A stretch of DNA of 64,000 bases from assembly GCA_964602515.1 (NCBI GenBank), contig CAZRRJ010000004.1, positions 186,001-250,000 on the forward strand, written 5' to 3'. Positions 1-7,965 of the stretch are shown here, in pieces. The position numbers were made by a program, and so were the translations under genes. Below the pieces are notes generated by a model, which worked only from the letters and a program-made list of their open reading frames with translations, was not told the DNA's origin and made no database searches. Origin of the DNA: Carboxylicivirga sp964602515. GTDB lineage: Bacteria; Bacteroidota; Bacteroidia; Bacteroidales; Marinilabiliaceae. How positions within the stretch are numbered: the first letter of the stretch is position 1; the number at the start of each line of letters is the position of its first letter.

Positions 1-101
1 TGAGGTATGTAAATGAAAACCTAATAAAAATAAAACATTGCTTCATACGTTTTAGTAACACTTAATATGCTCAGCATTGATTTTTTATAACTCTGATTAA
101 G

Positions 102-644
102 CTATAAGTCACTTCTTAACTTACTGAATATTTCTAAATCAAAGTACACTTCGTCACTAAACCGTTCCCCGGCCCGTTCAATTCCTTCAAATATAAAGTT
201 AAGGCGTTTTGGTATTCTACGACTTGGTTCATTTCCTACTGCACACTTAATTTGAATACGGTTTAGCCCTAACTTAGCAAAAGCAAAAGCAAAATCACAT
301 AACTTAGCAACTGATTGTGTTATTATTCCTTGCCCCTGAAATTCGTCTAACAACCAGTAACCAATCTCAGTTTTACGGTTACTTCTATCTGTATCCCTGA
401 AACCAATAAGTCCAATAAATCTATCATTCTTACGTATGGTAAAAATATACTCCCGCTCCTCTAAAGGTACTTTGGATATTGTTGATATAAATGCCTGGGT
501 ATGTTCAGGCTTTGTGGTAAATCCCACAAAAGGTAACCATCGTCCTAAGTATTCGCGTTGTTGGTCGATGGCATTAAATACATCAGAAGCATCATCCATT
601 GAGATTTGTCGGAGTGTAATTTCAAGGTTTATTTGTAGTATCAT
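102..644 (-). CDS. GNAT N-acetyltransferase, RimJ/RimL type
   Basis: This is a 180-residue GCN5-related acetyltransferase, expected to move an acetyl group from acetyl-CoA to a protein N-terminus or small amine in the cytoplasm. The fold is read from the opening strand (LRQISMDDASDVFNAI), the middle strands EYIFTIRKND and FIGLIGFRDTD, and the acetyl-CoA loop GYWLLDEFQGQGIITQS, followed by LGLNRIQIKCAVGNEPSRR, the typical RimJ/RimL end. It lies 25 bp downstream of the DUF3795 gene on the same strand and may be co-transcribed with it. The family call is firm; the substrate is unknown. Confidence 0.88.
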   Translation of the reverse strand: MILQINLEITLRQISMDDASDVFNAIDQQREYLGRWLPFVGFTTKPEHTQAFISTISKVPLEEREYIFTIRKNDRFIGLIGFRDTDRSNRKTEIGYWLLDEFQGQGIITQSVAKLCDFAFAFAKLGLNRIQIKCAVGNEPSRRIPKRLNFIFEGIERAGERFSDEVYFDLEIFSKLRSDL

Positions 645-669
645 AATTTGAATTGTAAATGGTGTTTAA

Positions 670-990
670 TCAAGTTTCCTTACCTGCAGTTTTCATCAAT
701 TGCAAAAACCTTTCTTTACCCAAACGCTTTAGCATTTTCTGGTTCTCCATTAGATCTTGCCCGTATTTTAGCCAACGACCTGCAAACTGACGAAATCTAT
801 AACACGGATAAGCTGGGCACTGATAACAAAATTCAAACTTATTATCGACCACACAACAAACAAATATTCCTTTGCATTTTCTCTTTTCACAACCACCTTT
901 ACCTCCACTACATGTATTCTTCTCTCGTATATAATTAGGGCATTTCTGACAGTATATACCACATGGTGGAACAAAAATATCTTCTTTCAT
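670..990 (-). CDS. Small cysteine-rich DUF3795 protein
   Basis: A 106-residue cytoplasmic protein with a cysteine pattern at the N-terminus (CGIYCQKCPNY, then CSGGKGGCEKRKCKG) and a second set (FCYQCPAYPCYRF). This is the layout of the DUF3795 family, which is thought to bind zinc or another metal; the function is not known. The C-terminal half is a basic helix without cysteines. Start chosen at the ATG that leaves the CGIYC motif about ten residues in, as in the family. It is the upstream partner of the GNAT gene, 25 bp apart. Confidence 0.8.
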   Translation of the reverse strand: MKEDIFVPPCGIYCQKCPNYIREKNTCSGGKGGCEKRKCKGIFVCCVVDNKFEFCYQCPAYPCYRFRQFAGRWLKYGQDLMENQKMLKRLGKERFLQLMKTAGKET

Positions 991-1235
991 AACAGGTGCT
1001 CAATAGGTTTAGTTATAACCAATTTCTTTATCTGAACAGTCACATATATTGAAGTGTGATCTCCAATAGCTTGCAAGCTTTATCTTTATATGTAAAGATG
1101 CTAAAATAAGTAAGTGACATCAAAAATTTATTACAGAATATAAAATCTGCGGACAACACTACACAAATCTAAACTAATAATTAACTTGCTATCAATCATT
1201 AACAAATTATATTCGCTCTACTTCTATTTACACAT

Positions 1236-1551
1236 TTACACACCTTCTAACCAGTCAGAATCTACTTCACCAATTATAACAAGATTTGTTTTTTCATGAA
1301 AAGCTTTTTTAGATATATTTTTGGGCTCTATTTTCTTAATTTTTCCGTTAGAATCCTGAAACCCAAAATATTCAGTATTAATCTTTTCTATTATGAGTCC
1401 TGTAACTTAACTTATCTATCGTTTTCTTTTACATATTTATGGTTCTAACTTCTTTATTATTAACAGAACCTGTACCTAAACACCATGCTCTTGACTGAAT
1501 ACAGGAAAATATACAGATTATAATGATAATAGTGTGTCCTAACAGTTTCAT
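1236..1551 (-). pseudogene. Remnant of a small secreted-protein gene, frameshifted
   Basis: On the minus strand an ATG at 1551 opens a 40-residue frame with a clear signal peptide (MKLLGHTIIIIICIFSC...) that stops at 1429. A second frame with normal-looking protein composition runs from about 1406 to the stop at 1236 and ends in NLVIIGEVDSDWLEGV. The two pieces are in different frames, with stops between them, so they look like one decayed gene of about 100 codons. I do not recognise the family. The alternative is plain intergenic DNA with chance frames. The rest of 991-1772 shows nothing else I can support. Confidence 0.35.
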
Positions 1552-1772
1552 AATGCCTGATAGCACCTACTCTTTTATTTAGGATTTTCGGTCACTTCCT
1601 GCCTGGTATATTACGCATTCAAAATCCAGGTCTATAATCCAGACTAAAACTTATGGCTTTCTTTACGAATAATATTATAAGGAAACGAAAGATAAATCAT
1701 ATCCTGTAATACCAATAATACCTACTTTCGCTTGTCTCATTTCTTTGAACTGTAAAAGCAAATTGTTATTAA

Positions 1773-4115
1773 ATGAAAAAACATCTAATCTTATTCGCAA
1801 GTCTGGTTCTATTAGCGAGCATCACTTGCTACGGACAAAAAGCGAACTTTAAGCTGGCTGACAAATTCACTAAAGATAATGTAAGAAAGTACACCGGATC
1901 AAGCCAGGTAATGCCAAACTGGATCGAAAATAGTCACTTGTTCTGGTATAGCTACAAGACAGCTAATGGTAAAAACTTTTATTTTGTTGATCCTGAAAAG
2001 CGTAGTAAAAAGCCTTTATTCGACAATAACGATTTGGCTTCTAAAATCACTGCTATAACTCACAAAGCATATAATATTAATGACTTACCCATTACAAAGC
2101 TGGAATTTGAGCAGAACAGTAAATCAAGCTTTACATTTGAGATAGACGAATTAAAATTTCGTTACGACCTGAAAACAAAATGGGTAAGTCAAGTTGATTC
2201 TGTTAAAAAGGAAAAGAAAGATACATGGAAAAGCTATTCGCCTGATAGTACCTATATTGTTTTTGCTCGCCAACACAACCTTTACATGATAAAAGCTGAT
2301 GATACTGACAGTGTAGAAACGCAACTAACGACAGATGGAGAGCGCTGGTTCAGCTATCAGAGCAATGGAGGCGACACCACATCAGACAAACGACTGCAAG
2401 CATGGGTATCATGGTTTAAAGACGAAAAGAAGTTTTATATCACACGATACGATATGCGTAAAGTTAAAGAAATGGCTGTAATTAACTCAGTATCAGATCC
2501 ACGCCCAAAAGTCGAAACCTATAAATATTCCATGCCGGGCGACGAGCATATTGGACAGCCTCATTTGGCAATTTATGATTTATCTTCTGAAGAGTGGATA
2601 AAACCAGACATTAGTAAATGGAAAGATCAAAGCATCCATCCTTACCGCCCCACAAAAACTTCCGACAATTTATTTGTAATACGCAAAAAGCGAACTTGCG
2701 ATGAGTTAGAATTGGTAAAGGTAGATACCAATACCGGCAAAGTAACACCATTATTCAGTGAAAAGTCAAAACCGTATTTCAATGATCAGATGAACCAGTT
2801 GCACATCATTAATGAAGGTGAAGAATTTATCTGGTGGTCTGAACGTACCGGATGGGGACAACTTTACCGCTACGATGCTAACGGTAACCTAAAAAACCAA
2901 ATTACAAAAGGCAACTGTGTTGTTGGTAAAGTGGCCCGCATTGATACAGTATCAAATACACTATATTACCCTGTTTATGGTAAAGAAAAAGGTTTTGATC
3001 CGTATTACTCTATTTTCTACAGGACCAATTTCGATGGTAGCAACACGCGTATTATCACGCCGGAGGAGGCCAATCATCACTTTAGCATGCCTAAAACAGA
3101 CAAATATGCCAATTATTTTGTGAATAACTACTCAAGGGTAGACCAGGCTCCTAAAGCTGTTGTACGTAATAAGGATGGTGCTGTTATAATGGATCTGGAA
3201 ACAATGGATCTAAGCCGCGTAAAAGAACTGGGCTGGTCGTTTCCTGAAAAATTTGTGGTAAAAGCAGATGATGGTATAACTGATTTACACGGTGTTATGT
3301 GGAAACCTTTTGACTTTGATTCTACAAAACAATACCCTATTATATCATATGTATATCCGGGACCACAAACCGAAGCAGTAGTGCGTGATTTCACCGTCAC
3401 CGCCCGATATAATACTGCTTTAGCTCAATTGGGTTTTGTAGTGATTTCTGTAGGACACCGGGGCGGCAGTCCTAAACGCCATAAGTACTACCACACGTAT
3501 GGCTATAACAACTTGCGCGATTATGCGCTAAAAGATGATATGTTCGCCATACAGCAATTGGCCAACCGTTATGATTATATTGATATTAATAGGGTTGGTA
3601 TCTTTGGTCATAGTGGAGGTGGCTTTATGTCAACTGCGGCCATGTTTGCTTACCCTGACTTTTATAAAGCTGCTGTTTCATCAGCCGGCAATCATGATAA
3701 CAACATTTATAACAAATGGTGGGGCGAAACACACCATGGAGTAAAAGAGGTAAAGAAAAAGATTAAAAATAAAGAGATGGTAAAAGATTCAACAGAAGTT
3801 AAAGTGCCTGAAGAAGATGAATATGAGATCTCTTTTAAAAGTAAAATACCTACCAACCCATCTATAGCTAAAAACCTAAAAGGACATTTAATGTTGGTGC
3901 ATGGTGAAATTGATAATAATGTGCACCCGGCAAATACTATGCGTGTTGCTAAAGCTTTAATGGATGCCCGTAAACGTTTTGACCTGATGATTATCCCTAA
4001 TGTTCGCCATGGCTTTTCGCAGTACTCACCATATTTTGAGAAGATGATTTGGTACCATTTTTCGGAGCATTTACTGGGTGACTATCGTAATAATGTGGAT
4101 ATAGATTTACCATAG
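1773..4115 (+). CDS. S9 family prolyl oligopeptidase (DPP-IV type), secreted
   Basis: A 780-residue serine peptidase, likely an exported dipeptidyl-peptidase releasing X-Pro dipeptides. The N-terminus is a signal peptide (MKKHLILFASLVLLASITCYGQ). Residues about 60-480 are the beta-propeller of the DPPIV_N family (WSERTGWGQLYRYD is typical). The C-terminal hydrolase domain carries the nucleophile motif GHSGGG with Ser614, the acid in HGEIDNNVHP (Asp714) and the base in RHGFS (His746), so the triad is complete. Length matches bacterial DPP-IV homologues (700-800). An insert rich in lysine and glutamate (about residues 660-690) sits between the nucleophile and the acid. It is a single gene followed by an inverted repeat. 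Substrate specificity is inferred from the family only. Confidence 0.93.
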   Translation: MKKHLILFASLVLLASITCYGQKANFKLADKFTKDNVRKYTGSSQVMPNWIENSHLFWYSYKTANGKNFYFVDPEKRSKKPLFDNNDLASKITAITHKAYNINDLPITKLEFEQNSKSSFTFEIDELKFRYDLKTKWVSQVDSVKKEKKDTWKSYSPDSTYIVFARQHNLYMIKADDTDSVETQLTTDGERWFSYQSNGGDTTSDKRLQAWVSWFKDEKKFYITRYDMRKVKEMAVINSVSDPRPKVETYKYSMPGDEHIGQPHLAIYDLSSEEWIKPDISKWKDQSIHPYRPTKTSDNLFVIRKKRTCDELELVKVDTNTGKVTPLFSEKSKPYFNDQMNQLHIINEGEEFIWWSERTGWGQLYRYDANGNLKNQITKGNCVVGKVARIDTVSNTLYYPVYGKEKGFDPYYSIFYRTNFDGSNTRIITPEEANHHFSMPKTDKYANYFVNNYSRVDQAPKAVVRNKDGAVIMDLETMDLSRVKELGWSFPEKFVVKADDGITDLHGVMWKPFDFDSTKQYPIISYVYPGPQTEAVVRDFTVTARYNTALAQLGFVVISVGHRGGSPKRHKYYHTYGYNNLRDYALKDDMFAIQQLANRYDYIDINRVGIFGHSGGGFMSTAAMFAYPDFYKAAVSSAGNHDNNIYNKWWGETHHGVKEVKKKIKNKEMVKDSTEVKVPEEDEYEISFKSKIPTNPSIAKNLKGHLMLVHGEIDNNVHPANTMRVAKALMDARKRFDLMIIPNVRHGFSQYSPYFEKMIWYHFSEHLLGDYRNNVDIDLP

Positions 4116-4180
4116 ATATTTTACTGAATCTGATTAATTTTTATTAATATGGTACGTTTGGACAAAGTATAAGCTAGTTT

Positions 4181-4211
4181 CAGACCTGTCAACTAAAACT
4201 TGTCAGGTCTG
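4181..4211. terminator. Inverted repeat after the S9 peptidase gene
   Basis: Arms CAGACCTG and CAGGTCTG with further pairing (CAA/TTG) inside after one mismatch. It lies 66 bp past the stop of the peptidase and just before the next promoter-like box. There is no T-run, so it is either a weak terminator or an operator-like site for the DUF3820 gene. Confidence 0.4.
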
Positions 4212-4221
4212 AATAAAGTAC

Positions 4222-4229
4222 TACTTTCG
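4222..4229 (+). promoter_or_regulatory. Possible -7 box for the DUF3820 gene
   Basis: TACTTTCG, one mismatch from TAnnTTTG, 19 nt before the ATG at 4249. A similar TACTTTCG lies about 45 nt before the S9 peptidase start (near 1730), so the C-for-T variant may be tolerated here. Weak support. Confidence 0.35.
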
Positions 4230-4248
4230 CTACTCAAATCTAATAAAT

Positions 4249-4458
4249 ATGGATCCTCAGATATTAGTTACATTAACAACTATGCGAATGCCTTATGGAA
4301 AATACAAGGGACGTATCCTGTGCGATATCCCTGAACATTACTTAGTTTGGTATCATCAAAAAGGTTTCCCAGAGGGCAAACTCGGAATGCTATTATACAC
4401 CTTATATGAAATTAAGCTAAATGGCTTAGAGTATTTACTAAAGCCACTGCGCAAATAA
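4249..4458 (+). CDS. DUF3820 family small protein
   Basis: A 69-residue protein with the DUF3820 core: MPYGKYKGRILCDIPEHYLVWY followed by a glycine and a helical tail. The family is widespread in Bacteroidota and Proteobacteria; a Pseudomonas relative has been described as quorum-sensing-regulated, but no enzymatic role is established. The start is supported by its distance to the promoter-like box and because the conserved M-P-Y-G-K-Y motif begins about residue 13. It converges with the DUF3078 gene across a shared hairpin terminator. Confidence 0.82.
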   Translation: MDPQILVTLTTMRMPYGKYKGRILCDIPEHYLVWYHQKGFPEGKLGMLLYTLYEIKLNGLEYLLKPLRK

Positions 4459-4462
4459 AAAA

Positions 4463-4487
4463 CCCTGACTACACAAGGTAATCAGGG
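4463..4487. terminator. Bidirectional hairpin terminator
   Basis: CCCTGA and TCAGGG arms with a 13-nt loop between two convergent genes. A-rich sequence on the left gives a T-run for the minus-strand transcript. It lies 5 bp past the DUF3820 stop. Confidence 0.65.
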
Positions 4488-4510
4488 CAATTATCCGAAA
4501 TTAGCAAAAG

Positions 4511-5404
4511 TTACTGTCCGAACTTATAACTTAGGCCAAAACCAAAAAGTTGTTTAAACTGTGCTCTTGCCCCTCTCTCCTCTCCGGCATCATTCACATA
4601 TTTTATATCATCATCGTATATCAGGTTAAACGATGCTACAGCACTTAAATAATCATTAACTTTCATTTTAAAAGCCAATTCCCAGTCTACATCAACATTT
4701 TGTGGTTTGCTACCAAAGTTGGAGAATAAATCTAAACGTGTATTGACATCCACATTCTTAATCAAGTTAGCCTTTTTTGCAACCACCTTTACCATAGCAC
4801 CAAATTCACCTCTTAAATTATCGCCCGGTTCTACACCAAAGGCTCCGGCTGTAGATAAAGAATCATCCATCACAATGGTCATCTTACTTGTTAAAGGAGA
4901 CAGGTAAAGCGAGAAATTATTATTGGGTTTATAATCCATACCCAGTGAGAAATTTACATACCCAGGCGACATAATATCAGATAATTTCATTGTATTCTCC
5001 GGAGGGTCATTATAACCAACATCCATCTGCGTTTTAAAGTCAAGTAAAGCTGTATAAAACCATTTGCTATGGTCGCCGGCATTATAACCCAATTTAGAAG
5101 TAAAGTACAACTTATCTTCCGTCTTCACCATATTTTCACTGCCCTGCTTTGTTAAACCATAACCAAAGTCAATAGTATTATCCCAGGCTACTTTATCCTT
5201 ACTGTAGTTAAAATATACATTTAATAAAAAAGTACCGGCCACAGAATTTTTACCTCCAGCAGCCCAGTTAGTTAATGAAACCTGATTGAATGTTAAGGAT
5301 GGCGTACCTCCAATTTTCCAATGTTTAATTGTGTCGCTTTCAGCTGTCTGCCCTGTTACTGCAATAGTAAACACTAACAAGCAAAAGCTCATAATCTTCT
5401 TCAT
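4511..5404 (-). CDS. DUF3078 outer-membrane beta-barrel protein
   Basis: About 297 residues from the chosen start. The open frame extends 25 codons further up, but MKKIMSFCLLVFTIAVTGQ is a clean signal peptide, so the ATG at 5404 is preferred. The mature N-terminus WKIGGTPSLTFNQVSLTNW and the repeated amphipathic strands ending in the aromatic C-terminus FGFGLSYKFGQ are typical of DUF3078 proteins of Bacteroidota, predicted outer-membrane barrels of unknown role. The ORF lies 74 bp after the MscS gene, but a terminator hairpin separates them. Confidence 0.85.
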   Translation of the reverse strand: MKKIMSFCLLVFTIAVTGQTAESDTIKHWKIGGTPSLTFNQVSLTNWAAGGKNSVAGTFLLNVYFNYSKDKVAWDNTIDFGYGLTKQGSENMVKTEDKLYFTSKLGYNAGDHSKWFYTALLDFKTQMDVGYNDPPENTMKLSDIMSPGYVNFSLGMDYKPNNNFSLYLSPLTSKMTIVMDDSLSTAGAFGVEPGDNLRGEFGAMVKVVAKKANLIKNVDVNTRLDLFSNFGSKPQNVDVDWELAFKMKVNDYLSAVASFNLIYDDDIKYVNDAGEERGARAQFKQLFGFGLSYKFGQ

Positions 5405-5434
5405 GTGAAACATTATTACTTTAAATTTATAAAA

Positions 5435-5455
5435 TACTCCGCCTTGGGCGGAGTA
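5435..5455 (-). terminator. Intrinsic terminator of the MscS gene
   Basis: Perfect 9-bp stem (TACTCCGCC / GGCGGAGTA) with a 3-nt loop. Read on the minus strand it is followed by TTTTATAAATTT. It lies in the gap between the mscS-like and DUF3078 genes, overlapping the upstream part of the over-extended DUF3078 frame, which supports the shorter start. Confidence 0.75.
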
Positions 5456-5478
5456 GAATTTTCTGCATGTATATGCCA

Positions 5479-6303
5479 TTATACATTACGCACGTGAACA
5501 TCGCGTTGAGGGAATGGTATTGAAATACCTTGCTTGTCAAACTCTTTCTTCACAAATTCCATCATGTAAAAATATACTGCCCAGTAGTCTGCTGTATTTG
5601 TCCACATACGCGTGGCCAGGTTAACTGAGCTATCCCCCAGCTCTACTAATCCAACAAAAACTTCAGGCTCTTTATGGACTAACTCATTTTTAAGTGCCAC
5701 TTCTTTAATTATATCACGCGCTTTATCCAAATCATCACCATAACTAATACCAAACACAATATCAACACGACGAGTAGACTCTTTAGTATAATTAGTCATC
5801 ACACCAGATGATAAACCTCCATTAGGAATTATTACTATTTTATTATCCACCGAGGTTAGTATTGTATTAAATATCTGAATTTCCTTTACAATTCCAGCAT
5901 GCCCTTGTGCTTCAATATAATCTCCAACTTTAAATGGTTTAAGTATAAGTAAGATAACGCCACCTGCAAAATTCTGTAGTGTACCAGACAAAGCCATCCC
6001 CACAGCTAAACCGGCAGCACCTAGAACTGCAATAAATGAAGTCATCTGTATACCTACATAAGTAATAACACTTATAAATAGTAACACTTTAAGCGTTACT
6101 GAAGCAAGGCTAACAATAAATGGCACCAACGTTTCGTCAATCTTCCGGGCAATAAGAATACGCCTAAAGCCTTTAACAATAGAATTAACAATCCATAAAC
6201 CAACAACTGCAATAACAATTGCAATCAATACTTTAAGCCCGTTATGAATTACCCAATCATAAATAGGTTTCCAATCAAAGCCTTCTAATCCTAATTCGTT
6301 CAT
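5479..6303 (-). CDS. Small-conductance mechanosensitive channel, MscS family
   Basis: A 274-residue inner-membrane channel that opens under membrane tension and releases solutes on hypo-osmotic shock. Three membrane segments (about residues 20-42, 62-84 and 90-115). The pore helix and the start of the beta domain are seen as GLAVGMALSGTLQNFAGGV then LKPFKVGDYIEAQG. The soluble vestibule follows to the C-terminal FPQRDVHVRNV, the usual MscS ending. Length is that of the minimal MscS of E. coli (286). Single gene with its own terminator. Confidence 0.92.
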   Translation of the reverse strand: MNELGLEGFDWKPIYDWVIHNGLKVLIAIVIAVVGLWIVNSIVKGFRRILIARKIDETLVPFIVSLASVTLKVLLFISVITYVGIQMTSFIAVLGAAGLAVGMALSGTLQNFAGGVILLILKPFKVGDYIEAQGHAGIVKEIQIFNTILTSVDNKIVIIPNGGLSSGVMTNYTKESTRRVDIVFGISYGDDLDKARDIIKEVALKNELVHKEPEVFVGLVELGDSSVNLATRMWTNTADYWAVYFYMMEFVKKEFDKQGISIPFPQRDVHVRNV

Positions 6304-6445
6304 AATAATAGTAAGTTAAAGTTTCAATGTCTTTCGTTAATAATGTTAAAATAATTAATAGTCAGGTAAAGTTAGGAATTGTTACATTAAAAAAATGAAT
6401 TTTCACATGATTAATGTGTAATTTTCGCCACAAAAAATAAAAGCC

Positions 6446-7057
6446 ATGTTTTTAGACAAAACCAGCCCAAATAATTCTATTTCAATACCTACACATATCA
6501 AAGGACTTATTTTTGATATGGATGGCACATTAATCAACAGCTTACCGGCACACTATAAAGCATGGCTTGAAGCTTGTAATTCTTATGGTGTAGACTTTAC
6601 ATTTGATTACTTTACTACATTAACAGGTCGTCCTGTAATTGAATTAAGTAAAGATATTATTACACGATTCAATATGAATATTTCACCTGTTCAGCTTGTT
6701 AAAGAAAAAGAAGCGCTTGTTGAAAAAAACCTTAATGAAGTAAAACTGATTCAGCCTGTAATGCGAGTTATTAAAGCCTATAATAGAAAACTCCCCATGG
6801 CAGTAGGAACAGGAGCCTGTAAACAAATGGCAACCCACCTGTTGAGCAAAGCAGGTATTATTAATCAATTTAAGAGTATTATTACTTCTGATGATGTTGA
6901 TAATTATAAGCCTCATCCTGAAACATTTCTAAAAGCAGCACTAGAAATAAATGTTGTACCTGAAGAATGCCTGGTATTTGAAGACGGACAATTAGGTATT
7001 GAAGCCGCAATAGCAGCTGGAATGAGCGTAATTGATGTTAAACCATTTTATGAGTAA
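6446..7057 (+). CDS. HAD-superfamily sugar-phosphatase / phosphoglucomutase-like protein
   Basis: A 203-residue HAD hydrolase with all four motifs: I, DMDGT (Asp24 nucleophile and Asp26); II, the Gly-Thr-Gly segment MAVGTGACK; III, the lysine in DNYKPHPETF; IV, VFEDGQLGIEAA. The small helical cap between motifs I and II resembles beta-phosphoglucomutase or fructose-1-phosphate phosphatase (YqaB type). Substrate not assignable. The stop overlaps the likely start of the TRIC channel gene by 8 bp, so the two are translationally coupled. Confidence 0.88.
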   Translation: MFLDKTSPNNSISIPTHIKGLIFDMDGTLINSLPAHYKAWLEACNSYGVDFTFDYFTTLTGRPVIELSKDIITRFNMNISPVQLVKEKEALVEKNLNEVKLIQPVMRVIKAYNRKLPMAVGTGACKQMATHLLSKAGIINQFKSIITSDDVDNYKPHPETFLKAALEINVVPEECLVFEDGQLGIEAAIAAGMSVIDVKPFYE

Positions 7058-7697
7058 GCATATGGAAAAACTTTCGTTTGACCTGATTTTATTATTGGAC
7101 TACATAGGAACACTTGTTTTTGCAATTAGTGGAACATTGACAGCAGCTCAAAAGCGTCTGGATATTTTTGGAGCTATATTTATTGGTTTTGTTACAGCCA
7201 TTGGTGGAGGAACTGTCCGCGACATAATGCTTGGTAATGTACCTGTTTCATGGATCCAATCAACCGATTACTTCTTTCTTATTCTGGCCGGTATTTTAAT
7301 AACGATTATTTTTAAACGGGTGGTTGTTAAATTGCGCAACACACTTTTTTTATTTGACACCATTGGTATAGCAGTTTTTACGGTTATTGGCATGGAGAAG
7401 GCTATTTCCTTCGGTATATCGGCGCCAATAGCGGTTATTATGGGAGTTTCGTCGGCCGTTGTAGGGGGGATCATTCGTGATACCTTGACCAATGAAGTTC
7501 CACTTATCTTTCATAAAGAAATATACGCAACAGCCTGTATATCAGGCGCAATTATTTACCTAACACTACACCATTTTAATGTCCCTCAAATTATTTGCGA
7601 GAGTGTAACTGTACTAACAATTATTGGTATTCGCTTATGGGCAGTAAAATACAATATTACCATGCCTCATATCAGTTTAAACGATAAGGATGAATAA
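7050..7697 (+). CDS. Trimeric intracellular cation (TRIC/UPF0126) channel
   Basis: About 215 residues from the ATG at 7050, which overlaps the previous stop codon; 7062 is an alternative start, and an upstream ATG at 7032 would need a larger overlap. The protein has about seven membrane helices in two related halves, each with the family signature: GGGTVRDIMLG in the first, GGIIRDTLTN in the second. Prokaryotic TRIC proteins are homotrimeric K+/cation channels; the physiological role in bacteria is unclear. Pairing with a HAD phosphatase is an observation only. Confidence 0.88.
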   Translation: MSKHMEKLSFDLILLLDYIGTLVFAISGTLTAAQKRLDIFGAIFIGFVTAIGGGTVRDIMLGNVPVSWIQSTDYFFLILAGILITIIFKRVVVKLRNTLFLFDTIGIAVFTVIGMEKAISFGISAPIAVIMGVSSAVVGGIIRDTLTNEVPLIFHKEIYATACISGAIIYLTLHHFNVPQIICESVTVLTIIGIRLWAVKYNITMPHISLNDKDE

Positions 7698-7965
7698 GCA
7701 CCAAAAGACGATGCTTTAAATGATATCAATTCATTAAACACCTTTCATGTACTTAATTTTTGCTTTTATTACAATATGGAACTCATCAAATTTGAACCTT
7801 TCCCTGTGTAAGAATTTATTTACTGACACCGATTTTCAATTCTGATGGCTCGTTTCATATCACAATAGTTAACGCCAAAATACAATTACAGAAAAATTTT
7901 TATCACTCAATAATTATCATATTTAATTGATAATTACAATTAAGAATCTAATAAAAAAACTAAAC

